64,000 bases of DNA from the NCBI RefSeq assembly GCF_017876165.1, contig NZ_JAGINQ010000009.1, positions 186,001-250,000 of the forward strand, written 5' to 3'. A model generated the notes under the pieces. It worked only from the letters and a program-made list of their open reading frames with translations. It ran no database searches and had not been told where the DNA came from. The position numbers were made by a program, and so were the translations under genes. Every line of letters starts with the position of its first letter. Positions within the stretch are counted from its first letter, which is position 1. This document shows positions 44,651-58,874 of this stretch, in pieces. The stretch is from Azospirillum soli (GTDB taxonomy: Bacteria; Pseudomonadota; Alphaproteobacteria; Azospirillales; Azospirillaceae).

Positions 44651-45099
44651 GTTCCACCTCTGTCACAAGCCACGATCGTCGTCCGTCGTCCGGCAGCGCG
44701 AGAGGGCATAAAAAGCTCTCACGGCGGGCGGGCCTGGAGGCGGGGCGGCGCACTGGACGCGGGGAATCCCCCGTGGAGGGGCCATCGCGGGCGGAGTTTG
44801 GCGCGGGCGATGGTCTGTGCCGTCTCGCGGGCTTCCTGGCCCGTCATCACGTTGAAGGCCGGCGGAACTGGTGGCCCCACCCTCCAGCGGCGGGCCACGT
44901 TACGGTCCACGAGCCAACGCGAGCGTTGGCGTTCGCCGAATAGTAAGCCGCAAATTCAGAGACAAGCACATTGATCCTTATCAATCGTCATATGCGAAAA
45001 GAGCATTACGATAGGTAAGTCGAGGGGGTATCCTCGACCTGAATCACGCAAGTTACGCTGCACCGCAGCATTTCGGCCCGATTTCCGGAGTTGCCGATC
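44651..45099. other. 449-bp divergent region
   Basis: It separates cstA from the COG0523 gene. The cstA-proximal 250 bases are GC-rich with no recognised feature. The last 150 bases are AT-richer and hold the FNR-type promoter at 44971-45012, and the dyad GTCGAGG (45019-45025) with CCTCGAC (45032-45038) in the expected leader. Confidence 0.5.
44971..45012 (+). promoter_or_regulatory. Consensus FNR/Anr box with class II promoter
   Basis: TTGATCCTTATCAA (44971-44984) matches the FNR consensus TTGAT-N4-ATCAA exactly. TACGAT (45007-45012) lies where a -10 should be if the box is centred at -41.5, with a start near 45019. This is the class II arrangement and points towards the COG0523 gene at 45100. 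Confidence 0.6.
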
Positions 45100-46077
45100 A
45101 TGCAGAAAATTCCCGTTACGATCCTCACCGGCTACCTGGGGGCCGGCAAGACGACGTTGCTGAACCGCATCCTGTCGGAGCCGCACGGGCGACGCTTCGC
45201 CGTCATCGTCAACGAATTCGGAGAAATCGGCATCGACGGCGATCTGGTGGTCGGCGCCGACGAGGAAATCTTCGAGACGAACAACGGCTGCATCTGCTGC
45301 ACCGTGCGGGGCGACCTGATCCGCATCATCCAGGGGCTGCTGAAGCGGCGGAACGCCTTCGACGGAATCCTGGTGGAGACGACGGGCCTCGCCGATCCGG
45401 GGCCGGTGGTGCAGACCTTCTACATGGACGACGAGATCGCGCTGCGGACGCGGCTGGACAGCGTCGTGACGGTGGTGGACGCCAAGCACCTGCTGGACGG
45501 GTTCGCCCATAACCGCGAGGCGCAGGAACAGGCGGCCTTCGCCGACCTGATCCTGGTCAACAAGACCGACCTCGTGGACAGCGGCCGGCTGGCGGAGGTG
45601 GAACTGCGGGTGCGGGCGCTGAACCCCTTCGCGACGATCCGCCGGACGGAGCGCTGCGGGATCGCGCTGGCCGAGGTGCTGGACCGCCGCGCCTTCGACC
45701 TGGACCGCATCCTGGCTGAGGATCCGGAGTTCCTCGATGACCATCACGGCCATCATCACGAGCATGAGCATCACCACGACGACGACATCCAAAGCCTGTC
45801 GCTGACCGTGGAGCGGCCGGTGGACGCGGAGCGATTCGACGCGTGGCTGCGCGGCGTGGCCCAGGAGAAGGGGCCGGACCTGCTCCGCTACAAGGGGATC
45901 GTCGCGGTCGGCGGGGGTGACTGGAAGATCGTCGTGCAAGGCGTGCACATGCTGATCGACCGTGGCGAACCGGAGCCCTGGCGCGACGGCGAAAAGCCGT
46001 GGAGCCGGCTGGTCTTCATCGGGCGCAAGCTCGACGGGGCCGCCCTGCGGGACGGGTTTGCATCGTGCGCGGCGTAA
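45100..46077 (+). CDS. COG0523 (CobW/ZNG1-like) GTP-dependent metallochaperone
   Basis: A 325-residue P-loop GTPase. Walker [10 protein letters not shown] (11-19), the metal motif CxCC as GCICCT (C64, C66, C67), NKTD (154-157). A His/Asp-rich loop (residues 213-229, with [12 protein letters not shown]) that buffers Zn or Ni is followed by the CobW_C domain. Such proteins insert zinc, cobalt or iron into clients and are often Zur-regulated. ATG 45100 follows GGAG. Its end overlaps the WD40 gene by 13 bases; the neighbour is typical for Zn-linked members. Confidence 0.93.
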   Translation: MQKIPVTILTGYLGAGKTTLLNRILSEPHGRRFAVIVNEFGEIGIDGDLVVGADEEIFETNNGCICCTVRGDLIRIIQGLLKRRNAFDGILVETTGLADPGPVVQTFYMDDEIALRTRLDSVVTVVDAKHLLDGFAHNREAQEQAAFADLILVNKTDLVDSGRLAEVELRVRALNPFATIRRTERCGIALAEVLDRRAFDLDRILAEDPEFLDDHHGHHHEHEHHHDDDIQSLSLTVERPVDAERFDAWLRGVAQEKGPDLLRYKGIVAVGGGDWKIVVQGVHMLIDRGEPEPWRDGEKPWSRLVFIGRKLDGAALRDGFASCAA

Positions 46078-47090
46078 GCGGCACCCCGGCCCTGTTCGCG
46101 CTGGACGCGACCCCGGCCGGGATCGCCTTCGACGGCAAGGGCGAGCGGCTGGCCGTGGGCCTCGGTGACGGGACGGTTCGGATCGTTCCGGTGCGCGGCC
46201 CGGCACGTGGGGGCGATCCGCTGACCGTCGCCGCCCATGACGGCGCCGTGCTGCACCTGCGCGCCGATGGCGACGGGTTCCTCAGCGGAGGCGACGACGG
46301 GCGGCTGCTCCGGGTCGGGCGGGATGGCGGGGCGGAGACGCTGCTGCATGTCCCCGGCCGCTGGATCGACGCGCTGGCCGTCAATGGCGGTGCCTGGGCG
46401 GCGGCGACCGGCAAGACCGTTCATGGGCTGGGCGCGCCGCTGGACCACCCGAGCACGGTGGGGGCGCTGGCCTTCGATCCGGCGGGCGGACGGCTCGCCG
46501 TGGCGCATTACGGCGGCGTGACCGTCTGGCCGGTCGGCGGCGGGGAGCCGCAAAGGCTGGAGTGGAAGGGCTCGCACATCGCCGTCAGTTGGAGCCCGGA
46601 TGGGCGCTTCGTCGTCGCGGCGGCGCAGGACAATGAACTGCACGCGTGGCGGATCGCCGACGGCACCGCAATGCAGATGGCGGGGTACGGAACCAAGACC
46701 CGCTCACTGTCCTGGGGGGCGGGGGGCAAGTACCTCGCCACCAGCGGGGCGGATGGCGTGGTGCTGTGGTCCTTCGCCGGTGACGGCCCGTTCGGCAAAC
46801 CACCCATGGAACTGGGGCCGGAACGCAAGGTGCTGGTCACGGCGGTCGCCTGCCACCCACGGGAAGCGCTGATCGCCTACGGCTATCGGGATGGGCAGGT
46901 CAGCCTGATCGGCTTCGACGACCGGCCACCGGTGGATCTGCTGCCGGCCGACGGGGAGCCGGTGGCGGGGGTGGCTTGGTCGGCGGACGGTGGCTGGCTG
47001 GCCGCCGCCGGCGAGGGCGGGCGTGTGGCTCTGTGGCGGCGTGGGGGTGGGTTGATGGAGAGGGTTAAGGGCTGGTTGCGAGGCGCCTGA
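46065..47090 (+). CDS. WD40 repeat protein coupled to the COG0523 chaperone
   Basis: A 341-residue protein of about seven WD40-like blades (for example ISWSPDG-type repeats [60 protein letters not shown]). It should form one beta-propeller scaffold in the cytoplasm. GTG at 46065 overlaps the chaperone stop, so the products are probably made together. The COG0523-WD40 pair recurs in alphaproteobacteria; the role of the propeller is unknown. Confidence 0.87.
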   Translation: MRGVSGTPALFALDATPAGIAFDGKGERLAVGLGDGTVRIVPVRGPARGGDPLTVAAHDGAVLHLRADGDGFLSGGDDGRLLRVGRDGGAETLLHVPGRWIDALAVNGGAWAAATGKTVHGLGAPLDHPSTVGALAFDPAGGRLAVAHYGGVTVWPVGGGEPQRLEWKGSHIAVSWSPDGRFVVAAAQDNELHAWRIADGTAMQMAGYGTKTRSLSWGAGGKYLATSGADGVVLWSFAGDGPFGKPPMELGPERKVLVTAVACHPREALIAYGYRDGQVSLIGFDDRPPVDLLPADGEPVAGVAWSADGGWLAAAGEGGRVALWRRGGGLMERVKGWLRGA

Positions 47091-47116
47091 ACCATATCCT
47101 TCCGCACCACCCTGCA

Positions 47117-47887
47117 TTATCGCCGAGCGTTCTCGATGTCGGCGAACTGGTCAGGGTTTGCGCCAGTCGATTGAGGCTGGCTGGATTGCGCCGGACAATC
47201 TCTGGTCAATGCGTGCTCGAACGCGTCGATGCCTTGGAGGCCGTCGCCGGTCAATGTGTAGGTTCCCTTGGCGACTCGCTCAAACCACCCATACACATTG
47301 CGTTGAAGAATCGCCGCCACGTCCTTCGGCGCGCCAGCCGTGCGCAGAGCCTTCAGCGTCATCGGCCCGTCGCCCAGCAGCCGCGCACAGCGGAGCGCGT
47401 CCTGCCGATAGGCGGTGACGATGGGCACACGGGTGGACCCGCCCTTGTTGGGATCGCCCTGGCGCCTTTTGTGTTCGCCGAGCAGACGGGCGGTGCGCTT
47501 GCGGTCCTTGCGCGGGGTATAGGGGACGGGATCGAGCAGGACATCCACCTGATGCCCCTCGGCGCGCGCGGTGTCCACGATCAGCAGACCGACGCCCAGC
47601 CGGCGGCAGAGCTTGCGGACGCCGCTGTCGTGGGGGGACGGGCCGCTGGCTTTCCGGCCGGGCTGGGGGACGGCGAGATAAACGGTGTCGGTGAGGCCGA
47701 GCCGGTCCACGCCCTGGAGCAGCAGTTCCAAGGTGAAGCGCTTCTTCAGTTCGACGATCAGCGGCGGTTCGTCGGCGCGGACGGCAACGATGTCGCAGCC
47801 CTGGACTTCGGCCTTCACGTCGTAGCCCTGGGCTTCGAGGAAGGCTTTGACGGGGGCGTAGAGATCGGTTTCGGCGGTGATGGGCAC
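47117..47887 (-). CDS. DUF2161, PD-(D/E)XK nuclease-like protein
   Basis: A 256-residue protein. The N-terminal half shows a PD-(D/E)XK core: E at about residue 27 (DVKAEVQG), CDIVAV, then PLIVELKK with the catalytic E-x-K. DUF2161 proteins are predicted nucleases/phosphodiesterases. The C-terminal half has a winged-helix-like ARLLGDGPMTLKALRTAGAP. It has no partner genes; the substrate is unknown. Confidence 0.85.
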   Translation of the reverse strand: MPITAETDLYAPVKAFLEAQGYDVKAEVQGCDIVAVRADEPPLIVELKKRFTLELLLQGVDRLGLTDTVYLAVPQPGRKASGPSPHDSGVRKLCRRLGVGLLIVDTARAEGHQVDVLLDPVPYTPRKDRKRTARLLGEHKRRQGDPNKGGSTRVPIVTAYRQDALRCARLLGDGPMTLKALRTAGAPKDVAAILQRNVYGWFERVAKGTYTLTGDGLQGIDAFEHALTRDCPAQSSQPQSTGANPDQFADIENARR

Positions 47888-47920
47888 GGGGTAGCATTCC
47901 GAGACGGGCCCCCACCCTAA

Positions 47921-47945
47921 CCCTCCCCCGCTTCGCAGGGGAGGG
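47921..47945. repeat. C-rich palindromic repeat
   Basis: CCCTCCCC (47921-47928) and GGGGAGGG (47938-47945). It is upstream of the DUF2161 gene and part of the dispersed family at 4494, 21514 and 50212. Confidence 0.5.
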
Positions 47946-47950
47946 AAAAG

Positions 47951-47978
47951 AAAAAGGCGCCTGACGGCGCCTTTTTTT
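47951..47978 (-). terminator. Bidirectional intrinsic terminator after methylmalonyl-CoA mutase
   Basis: AAAAAGGCGCC (47951-47961), loop TGAC, GGCGCC (47966-47971) and seven T. The A-run gives U residues on the minus strand as well. It closes the propionate operon. Confidence 0.88.
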
Positions 47979-47995
47979 AAGGGCAGGATAACCTG

Positions 47996-50149
<2,154 letters not shown>

Positions 50150-50211
50150 GGGACGCCTCCTCGACACGGCTTGATTCGAATTACTTAGGACAATGACAAT
50201 GTGTGCTTAGG

Positions 50212-50307
50212 TTTTGCCCCCTCCCCGGCCCTCCCCCGCTTGCGCGGGAGAGGGAGATTGGTTCCCTCCACCGCCGAAGGCGGGGAAGGGTTAGGGAGGG
50301 GGCAAAA
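50212..50307. repeat. Nested C-rich inverted repeat between bioY and the mutase gene
   Basis: The outer arms TTTTGCCCCCTCCC (50212-50225) and GGGAGGGGGCAAAA (50294-50307) pair perfectly over 14 bases, enclosing CCCTCCCCCGC / GCGGGAGAGGG. It may terminate or stabilise the upstream transcript and so separate mutase expression from pcc. Confidence 0.6.
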
Positions 50308-50318
50308 ACTTCAGTAAT

Positions 50319-50912
50319 TTACGCCTGCGAACGGCGGGCGACGACCTTCCAGGCGGCCTGCATGATGGCGGCACCCAGGGCGGTCTTCAGGATGGTGGCG
50401 GCCCAGAACGGGGCCAAGCCGAGGGCGATCGCCTTCTCGCCGCCGAACAGGACGGCCATCCACGCAACACCCGGCACGAACAGCAGCGCGTGGCCGATGG
50501 CCAGGGCGGCGACCGCCTTGACCGGGGTACGGTCCCAGCCGCGCTCGGCCAGCCAGCCGGTGAAGGTCGCGGCCAGCAGGAAGCCCAGCAGATAGCCGCC
50601 GGTCGGGCCGGCCATGTAGGCCGGGCCGGCGCCGGCGCCGGCGAAGACCGGAAGGCCGGCGAGACCTTCCAGGAGGTACAGCGCCACGGTCGCCGCGGCG
50701 AGGCGGCTGCCATAGGCCATGCCGAGCAGGATGACGACCATGCTCTGCATCGTCATCGGCACCGGCCAGAAGGGCACCTGCACCTTGGCCGACACGGCCA
50801 GCAGGGCGCTGCCCAGAACCACCGCGGTGGCGGCGGCGATCAGGCCGCCCTTCGGGGCGACCGTCTCAAGAAGCGAGGAAGGACGCTGCGAAAGCGTGAT
50901 TCCATAAGCCAT
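50319..50912 (-). CDS. bioY: BioY biotin transporter S-component
   Basis: A 197-residue ECF-type biotin-binding membrane protein with six helices. The family pattern is VQVPFWPVPMTMQSMVVILL then GLPVFAGAGAGPAYMAGPTGGYLLGFL. It imports biotin alone or with EcfT/EcfA. ATG 50912 is preferred over a GTG six bases upstream because of ribosome-site spacing. It sits directly after pccA, whose product carries biotin: substrate supply matches enzyme need. Confidence 0.93.
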   Translation of the reverse strand: MAYGITLSQRPSSLLETVAPKGGLIAAATAVVLGSALLAVSAKVQVPFWPVPMTMQSMVVILLGMAYGSRLAAATVALYLLEGLAGLPVFAGAGAGPAYMAGPTGGYLLGFLLAATFTGWLAERGWDRTPVKAVAALAIGHALLFVPGVAWMAVLFGGEKAIALGLAPFWAATILKTALGAAIMQAAWKVVARRSQA

Positions 50913-50976
50913 CGTCACTCACCTTTCCCTAAAGCGAAGTTTTCGGCGCAAGCCTTCGGCAGACTTACCGGCGGGC

Positions 50977-52977
50977 TTACGCAAACTCCACGATCTTCTG
51001 ATCGACGGCCAGGCTGCTGCCCGGCGTCGCATGGATCTTGGACACCACGCCATCCTGCGCCGCGCGCAGAATGTTTTCCATCTTCATCGCTTCGACCACG
51101 GCCAGCACCTCGCCGGCCTTGACCTCCTGCCCTTCGCTGACGGCCAGCGAGACGAGCAGGCCGGGCATCGGCGACAGCAGGAACTTGGACATGTCCGGCG
51201 GCGCCTTCACCGGCATCAGCGCGTCGAACTTGGCCGCGCGCGGGGTCAACACCTTCACCACGGCCTGGCTGCCGGAATGGAACAGGCGGTAACCCACGCC
51301 GACGCGGTCCACCTGGATGCAGACATGCTCGCCGTTCACCGTGCCGCGGAACAGCGGCTCGCCCAGGTTCCAGTCGCTCCACACCGTGTGGTGCTTGCCG
51401 TCGAAATCGACGGTGTAGCCGATGCGCTGCGGGCTGCCGTCCACCGGGTGGACGTGGACCGGGTGCTGCGTGCCGTCCAGCACGACGACCCAGTCATCGC
51501 GCACCTTGGCCTTGTTGCCCGGCATCTTGCCGCTGATCTGGATGTCGCGGTCGTTCAGGCAGCGGTGGATCACGGCGGCCACCGCGATCAGGATCGCCGG
51601 GTCCTCCGGCGGCAGATCGGAGGCGTGGAAGCCGTTCGGGTATTCCTCGGCGATGAAGTTGGTGGTCAGCCGGCCTTCGACGAAGCGCTGGTTGGCCATC
51701 AGGGAGGCGAGGAACGGAATGTTGTGGCTGACGCCGCGGATGTAATACTGGTCCAGCGCCTCGCGCATGCGGGCGATGGCGGCGTCGCGCGTCGAACCCC
51801 AGGTGCACAGCTTGGCGATCATGGGGTCGTAGTACATGGAGATCTCGCCGCCCTCGTACACGCCGGTGTCGACGCGCACGTGCGGGTCGTCGGTCGGCGG
51901 ACGATAGTGGGTCAGGCGGCCGGTGGACGGCAGGAAGTTGCGGAACGGATCCTCGGCGTACACGCGGGCCTCGATCGACCAGCCGTGCAGGCGGATGTCT
52001 TCTTGGCGGATGTTCAGCTTCTCGCCCGCCGCGACGCGGATCATCAGTTCGACGAGGTCGAAGCCGGTGATCAGCTCGGTGACCGGATGCTCCACCTGGA
52101 GGCGGGTGTTCATCTCCAGGAAGTAGAAGTTGCGCTCGGCGTCCACGATGAACTCGACCGTGCCGGCGGACTTGTAATCCACGGCGCGGGCCAGCGCCAC
52201 GGCCTGCTCGCCCATCGCCTTGCGGGTGGCGGCGTCGAGAAACGGCGACGGCGCCTCCTCAATGACCTTCTGGTGGCGGCGCTGGATCGAGCACTCACGC
52301 TCGCCGAGGTAGAGCGCGGTGCCCTGCCCGTCGGCCAGCACCTGGATTTCGATGTGGCGCGGCTGCTGGATGTACTTCTCGACGAAGACGCGGTCGTCGG
52401 CGAAGGAGGAGCGCGCCTCGTTCTGGGCCGAGCGGAAGCCTTCGCGGGCCTCCTCGTCGTTCCAGGCCACGCGCATGCCCTTGCCGCCACCGCCGGCCGA
52501 GGCCTTGATCATCACCGGATAGCCGATGTCGCGGGCGATGGTGACCGCCTCGTTGTCGTCGGCGATGACGCCGAGATAACCGGGGACGGTGGAAACGCCG
52601 GCTTCCTTGGCGAGCTTCTTGGACTCGATCTTGTCGCCCATGGCCTGGATGGCGTGGGCGTCGGGACCGATGAAGGCGATGCCGGCGGCGGCCAGCGCCT
52701 CCTGGAACTCACGCTTTTCCGACAGGAAGCCGTAGCCAGGGTGGACCGCCTGGGCGCCGGTCTTCTTGCAGGCATCGACGATGCGGTCGATCAGCAGGTA
52801 GCTCTGCGCCGAGGGGGCGGCACCGATGTGGACGGCCTCGTCGGCCATCTCGACGTGCAGGGCGTTCTTGTCGGCGTCCGAATAGACGGCCACCGTCTTG
52901 ATGCCCATGCGGCGCGCCGTGCGGATGACGCGGCAGGCGATTTCGCCGCGGTTCGCGATCAGGATTTTCGAGAACAT
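50977..52977 (-). CDS. pccA: Propionyl-CoA carboxylase alpha subunit (biotin carboxylase + BCCP)
   Basis: A 666-residue protein. The biotin carboxylase domain (1-450) has the ATP-grasp loop KASAGGGGKGMRV and RECSIQRRHQKVIEEAPSP; a BT domain (about 480-570) follows, then the BCCP with EAMKMEN (biotinyl K632). It carboxylates biotin with bicarbonate and ATP. The BT domain, which binds the beta subunit, marks PccA rather than AccC. It starts 11 bases after pccB. Confidence 0.96.
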   Translation of the reverse strand: MFSKILIANRGEIACRVIRTARRMGIKTVAVYSDADKNALHVEMADEAVHIGAAPSAQSYLLIDRIVDACKKTGAQAVHPGYGFLSEKREFQEALAAAGIAFIGPDAHAIQAMGDKIESKKLAKEAGVSTVPGYLGVIADDNEAVTIARDIGYPVMIKASAGGGGKGMRVAWNDEEAREGFRSAQNEARSSFADDRVFVEKYIQQPRHIEIQVLADGQGTALYLGERECSIQRRHQKVIEEAPSPFLDAATRKAMGEQAVALARAVDYKSAGTVEFIVDAERNFYFLEMNTRLQVEHPVTELITGFDLVELMIRVAAGEKLNIRQEDIRLHGWSIEARVYAEDPFRNFLPSTGRLTHYRPPTDDPHVRVDTGVYEGGEISMYYDPMIAKLCTWGSTRDAAIARMREALDQYYIRGVSHNIPFLASLMANQRFVEGRLTTNFIAEEYPNGFHASDLPPEDPAILIAVAAVIHRCLNDRDIQISGKMPGNKAKVRDDWVVVLDGTQHPVHVHPVDGSPQRIGYTVDFDGKHHTVWSDWNLGEPLFRGTVNGEHVCIQVDRVGVGYRLFHSGSQAVVKVLTPRAAKFDALMPVKAPPDMSKFLLSPMPGLLVSLAVSEGQEVKAGEVLAVVEAMKMENILRAAQDGVVSKIHATPGSSLAVDQKIVEFA

Positions 52978-52988
52978 GACGGCGTGCC

Positions 52989-54521
<1,533 letters not shown>

Positions 54522-54651
54522 CAGGCGATTCCCACTATGACGAGCGGCGTAGGTTTGCGGATCTTGCGACAGGCTCCCGCGCCGTACCGGCCTGGATTAT
54601 TCACAAGATTTGCAATTGGGCAATTGGCCGGGCGGCAAAAATGTGCGAAGT

Positions 54652-54669
54652 TGCGAATATATTCGCAAA
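54652..54669. promoter_or_regulatory. PccR/ScfR operator between pccB and pccR
   Basis: TTGCGAATATATTCGCAA is an 18-bp perfect palindrome. Further TTTGC(A)A-like half-sites lie at about 54610 (TTTGCAAT) and 54683-54698 (TTTGCCAA, TTGCGAA). PccR of Rhodobacter is known to bind TTTGCAAA repeats, so this is the likely binding region for autoregulation and pcc control. Confidence 0.7.
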
Positions 54670-54750
54670 CGCAGGACTTGGTTTGCCAAGATTGCGAATC
54701 TACCGGAAGGCATAGAGCGCCGGTTGCAGGACATCGCGCAGGACATTGCC

Positions 54751-56202
54751 ATGCAGAAGAAGCTTTTCCTCGGCTACAAGCTGCGCCGTCTGCGCGAGCA
54801 GCGGGGCATGACCCAGGCGGCGCTGGCCAAGACGCTGGACCTGTCGCCCAGCTATCTGAATCAGCTGGAAAACAACCAGCGTCCGCTGACCCTGCCGGTG
54901 CTGCTGAAGGTCTCCGCCGTGTTCGAGGTGGACCTGTCCAACTTCGTGGAAGACGAGGACAGCCGCCTCGTCGCCGACCTGCGCGAGGCGCTGGCCGACC
55001 CGCTGTTCGCCGGGGCGCCGCTGACCAACGCAGAGCTGCGCAGCGCCGTCGGCTCCAGCCCCGAACTGGCCCGCCGCGTCCTCAGCCTCCATCAGGCCTA
55101 TCAGAAACTGCACGAACGGGTGCAGTCGCTGGCCGACAGCCTGTCGAATCAGGAGCAGGACGACAGCTTCGCCGGCCCGCAGTTCCCCTACGAGGAGGTG
55201 CGGGACTATTTCCACTACTGCAACAACTACGTCGGCCCGCTGGACGAGGCGGCGGAACGGCTGTGGGACGCGGAGAAGATCCATTCCGGCGCCCTGCTGA
55301 ACGAGTTGGCGGCCCTTCTGAAGCGCCGCCACGACGTGCGCGTGAAGATCGTCGCCGACGATGCCGAGACCGCCATGCGCAGCTATGACGAATCCACCGG
55401 CACGCTGCGCCTGTCCGCCTTGCTGAACGGGCCGAGCCGCGCTTTCCACATGGCCCACCAGATCGCCCTGCTCGGCTTCGGCGAGACCATCGAAGAGCTG
55501 GTGGCGCAGGCGAAATTCTCCAGCGAGGACGCGAAATCCATCTGCCGGGTCGGGCTTGCGAACTACTTCGCCGGCGCGCTGGTCATGCCCTACCGGGCCT
55601 TCGCCGCTCAGGCCCGCGCACTCCGCCACGACGTGGAGCAGCTGCAAAGCCGCTTCGGTGCCAGCTTCGAACAGGTCTGCCACCGCCTGTCCACCCTGCA
55701 GCGGCCGGGGGCGCGGGGCGTGCCCTTCTACTTCGTGCGCGTGGACATGGCCGGGAACATCACCAAGCGGCATTCCGCGACGCGCTTCCACTTCGCGCGA
55801 TTCGGCGGCGCCTGCCCGCTGTGGAACGTGCACGAGGCCTTCGCCCAGCCCGGCAAGATCTTGGTGCAGTTCGCCCAGATGCCGGACCGCAGCACCTACA
55901 TCGGCATCGCCCGCACCGTGACGAAGCGCGGCGGCGCCTACCTGAAACCGTCGCGTCAGTTCGCCGTGGGATTGGGCTGCGAGGCGACGCACGCCAACGA
56001 GATCGTCTACGCGGCAGGCATCGACACGTCGAACGTGGCGGCGGCGGTTCCCATCGGCGTGAACTGCCGCATCTGCGAACGCACCGACTGCCAGCAACGC
56101 GCCTTCCCGCCCATCGGCAGCCAACTAACCGTAAACGAATCCCACCGCAGCTTCGTGCCGTACCTGTTCACGCAAGCCGGCCGGGTGGATGAGAGCGCGT
56201 GA
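54751..56202 (+). CDS. pccR: PccR-like short-chain fatty acyl-CoA regulator (ScfR family)
   Basis: A 483-residue transcription factor. An XRE-type HTH (about 10-65; GYKLRRLREQRGMTQAALAK and LSPSYLNQLENNQRPL) is followed by an IrrE-like DUF955 region (LSALLNGPSRAFHMAHQIAL) and a C-terminal DUF2083 domain with Cys-rich VGLGCEATHANEIVYAAG and NCRICERTDCQQRAFPP. ScfRs sense acyl-CoA metabolites and activate assimilation genes. ATG 54751 is chosen by the HTH start. Divergent from its inferred target, pccB. Confidence 0.92.
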   Translation: MQKKLFLGYKLRRLREQRGMTQAALAKTLDLSPSYLNQLENNQRPLTLPVLLKVSAVFEVDLSNFVEDEDSRLVADLREALADPLFAGAPLTNAELRSAVGSSPELARRVLSLHQAYQKLHERVQSLADSLSNQEQDDSFAGPQFPYEEVRDYFHYCNNYVGPLDEAAERLWDAEKIHSGALLNELAALLKRRHDVRVKIVADDAETAMRSYDESTGTLRLSALLNGPSRAFHMAHQIALLGFGETIEELVAQAKFSSEDAKSICRVGLANYFAGALVMPYRAFAAQARALRHDVEQLQSRFGASFEQVCHRLSTLQRPGARGVPFYFVRVDMAGNITKRHSATRFHFARFGGACPLWNVHEAFAQPGKILVQFAQMPDRSTYIGIARTVTKRGGAYLKPSRQFAVGLGCEATHANEIVYAAGIDTSNVAAAVPIGVNCRICERTDCQQRAFPPIGSQLTVNESHRSFVPYLFTQAGRVDESA

Positions 56203-56273
56203 GTGAATGGCAGGGTAGCCTTTTACGAGGATTGCGCTACTCTCCGCGCCACAACCTCCGTAAGGTCCCTGCC

Positions 56274-56995
56274 ATGCGCACGTCCGCTCGCCCGCTGCCC
56301 CAGAAGACCATCGGTGTCCTCGGCGGCATGAGCAATCAAGCCACGGCCGAGTATTACCGTCTCTTGAATGAAGGGCTGAACGCGCGTCTGGGCGGGTGGG
56401 ACAACGGCGAGATCGTCATCGTCAGCGTCAATTTCGGCAACATCGAGCATTTTGTCCGGCAGGACGAATGGGATGCCGCCCACCGCTACCTGTCGGGAAA
56501 GGTGGATGCGCTGGAACAAGCCGGAGCCGACGTGATCCTGTGCGTGTCCAACACCATGCACCGTGTGGTGGAGCCGATCATGGCTGAACGCCGGACACCT
56601 TTCATTCACATCGCCGATCCCACAGGCGAGGAAATCCGGGCCACCGGACTGACGCGTGTCGGGCTTCTCGGAACAATGCCGGTGATGCGGTCTGATTACC
56701 TGCGTGCGCGGTTCAAGGACCGCTTCGGGGTGGAAACCCTGGTTCCTGCCGATCCGGAAAAGGAGACGATAGACCGGATCATCTTCGATGAACTGGTGCG
56801 GCGCGATCTGCGTCCGGAATCGAAGGCTCAGTACCTTGAAATCATCGACCGCCTGAAGGCTCAGGGTGCCGAGGGAGTGATCCTCGGCTGCACGGAAATT
56901 TTCCTGCTGGTAGATCAGGCGGACCGTCCATCCTTCCCCATGTTCAACACCACAGCGCTGCACACCGCCGCTGCCGTGAATTTCGCACTCGCGGA

Positions 56996-56999
<4 letters not shown>
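56274..56999 (+). CDS. Aspartate/glutamate racemase family protein
   Basis: A 241-residue protein. It opens with KTIGVLGGMSNQATAEYY, the family substrate-loop start, with the two catalytic Cys in VILCVSNTMHRV and VILGCTEIFLLV. The C(V)SNTMH variant is close to the usual CNTMH. It racemises Asp or Glu, or a related substrate. ATG 56274 follows TAAGG; a GTG at 56199 overlapping the pccR stop is less likely. Its stop overlaps the convergent tlyA stop by four bases. Confidence 0.9.
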
Positions 57000-57739
<740 letters not shown>

Positions 57740-57824
57740 CATACCCCTCCCGAATCCAAGGTGGGAGATCCATGGCGCAGGAACGGCCGTTCGGCAAGGG
57801 GGTTCGGCAAGGGCCGAAGCCCCC

Positions 57825-58874
57825 TCAGGCCGGCAGATCGAGCACGAAGCGGGTACCGGGAGCGTTCGACTCGGCGCGCAGCTTGCTCTTGAGCTGACCG
57901 GCGAAGGCCCGCGCAACCTTCATGCCCAGCGTGTCGGCGCGCGCGATGTCGAAGCCCGGCGGCAGGCCGCGCCCATGATCGGCGACGGTCAGGCGTCGGC
58001 CGCCTTCGGGAAGGGCCGTCAAACTGACCTCCACATCGCCCGGCGCGCCCGGAAGATAGGCGTACTTGATCGCGTTGCCGACCAGCTCGTTCACGATGAG
58101 GGCGAGCGGGATGACCGAATCCACCGGCAACACGGCATCGTCCGTCGTCACCACGATCCGGCGATCGGCACCGCCCGCCGCGAGGCTCGCTTCCATTTCC
58201 ACGCAGGCATCGCGCAGGTAACCGGCGAAATCGACGCTGCTGCCGCGCCCGACGGCGTGGATGCGCTGGTGCGCCTGAGTCACCGTGCCTATGCGCCCGC
58301 AGGCCTCCTGAAAGGCGCGGCGCATGTCCGGATCCTTCGTGGACAGGGCCTGCAGCGTCAGCAGGCTGGACACCAGCTGGAGGGTGTTCTTGACCCGGTG
58401 GTTGATCTCCCGCAACTGCTGGTCGCCCGAGGCATCGGCGGCGGCAACCTCGCGCGCGGTCACCAGCAGCGCGCGCACCGCCCCATCCGCGCCGTCGCGC
58501 AGAGGCGTGACGTCAAGGTCCCAGGTCCGCTGGTCCGGCGTGCCGGCGCGGACCCGCGCTCGCTGGCCGGTGCGGTAAACCACGGACAACGCACCGGAAT
58601 CCACCGCCGGGAACAGTGCGGCGATCCCCTGCCCCCTGACATCCTGCCCAGCCGTCAGGCCAAGCTCGCGGAAAGCGGCGTTGGCAAAACCGCAGCGGAG
58701 GTCATGCCCCTCCACCACGGCCGTCGGCGTCGGCGTGTGCTCCAGTATTTCGCGCAGGAAATTCGGATCGGAAAAGTCCAATCCAGACATTCCGTATGAC
58801 GCATCAATGTTGTTTGGGCGAGTTCCGCCCCCGTCCGAGCCACGCCCAGCAGCGGCCGCGTACACCTGAGGCAT
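57825..58874 (-). CDS. HisKA_2-type sensor histidine kinase with PAS domain
   Basis: A 349-residue cytoplasmic kinase. A PAS domain (about 30-135; FLREILEHTPTPTAVVEGHD) is followed by the HisKA_2 box with the phosphorylated His in REINHRVKNTLQLVSSLLTL and HATPase motifs VNELVGNAIKYAYLPG and VADHGRGLPPGFD. This class often feeds the alphaproteobacterial general stress pathway (PhyR-NepR-EcfG), which is a guess here. No response regulator is adjacent. The start is uncertain (58874 used; 58791 possible). Confidence 0.87.
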   Translation of the reverse strand: MPQVYAAAAGRGSDGGGTRPNNIDASYGMSGLDFSDPNFLREILEHTPTPTAVVEGHDLRCGFANAAFRELGLTAGQDVRGQGIAALFPAVDSGALSVVYRTGQRARVRAGTPDQRTWDLDVTPLRDGADGAVRALLVTAREVAAADASGDQQLREINHRVKNTLQLVSSLLTLQALSTKDPDMRRAFQEACGRIGTVTQAHQRIHAVGRGSSVDFAGYLRDACVEMEASLAAGGADRRIVVTTDDAVLPVDSVIPLALIVNELVGNAIKYAYLPGAPGDVEVSLTALPEGGRRLTVADHGRGLPPGFDIARADTLGMKVARAFAGQLKSKLRAESNAPGTRFVLDLPA

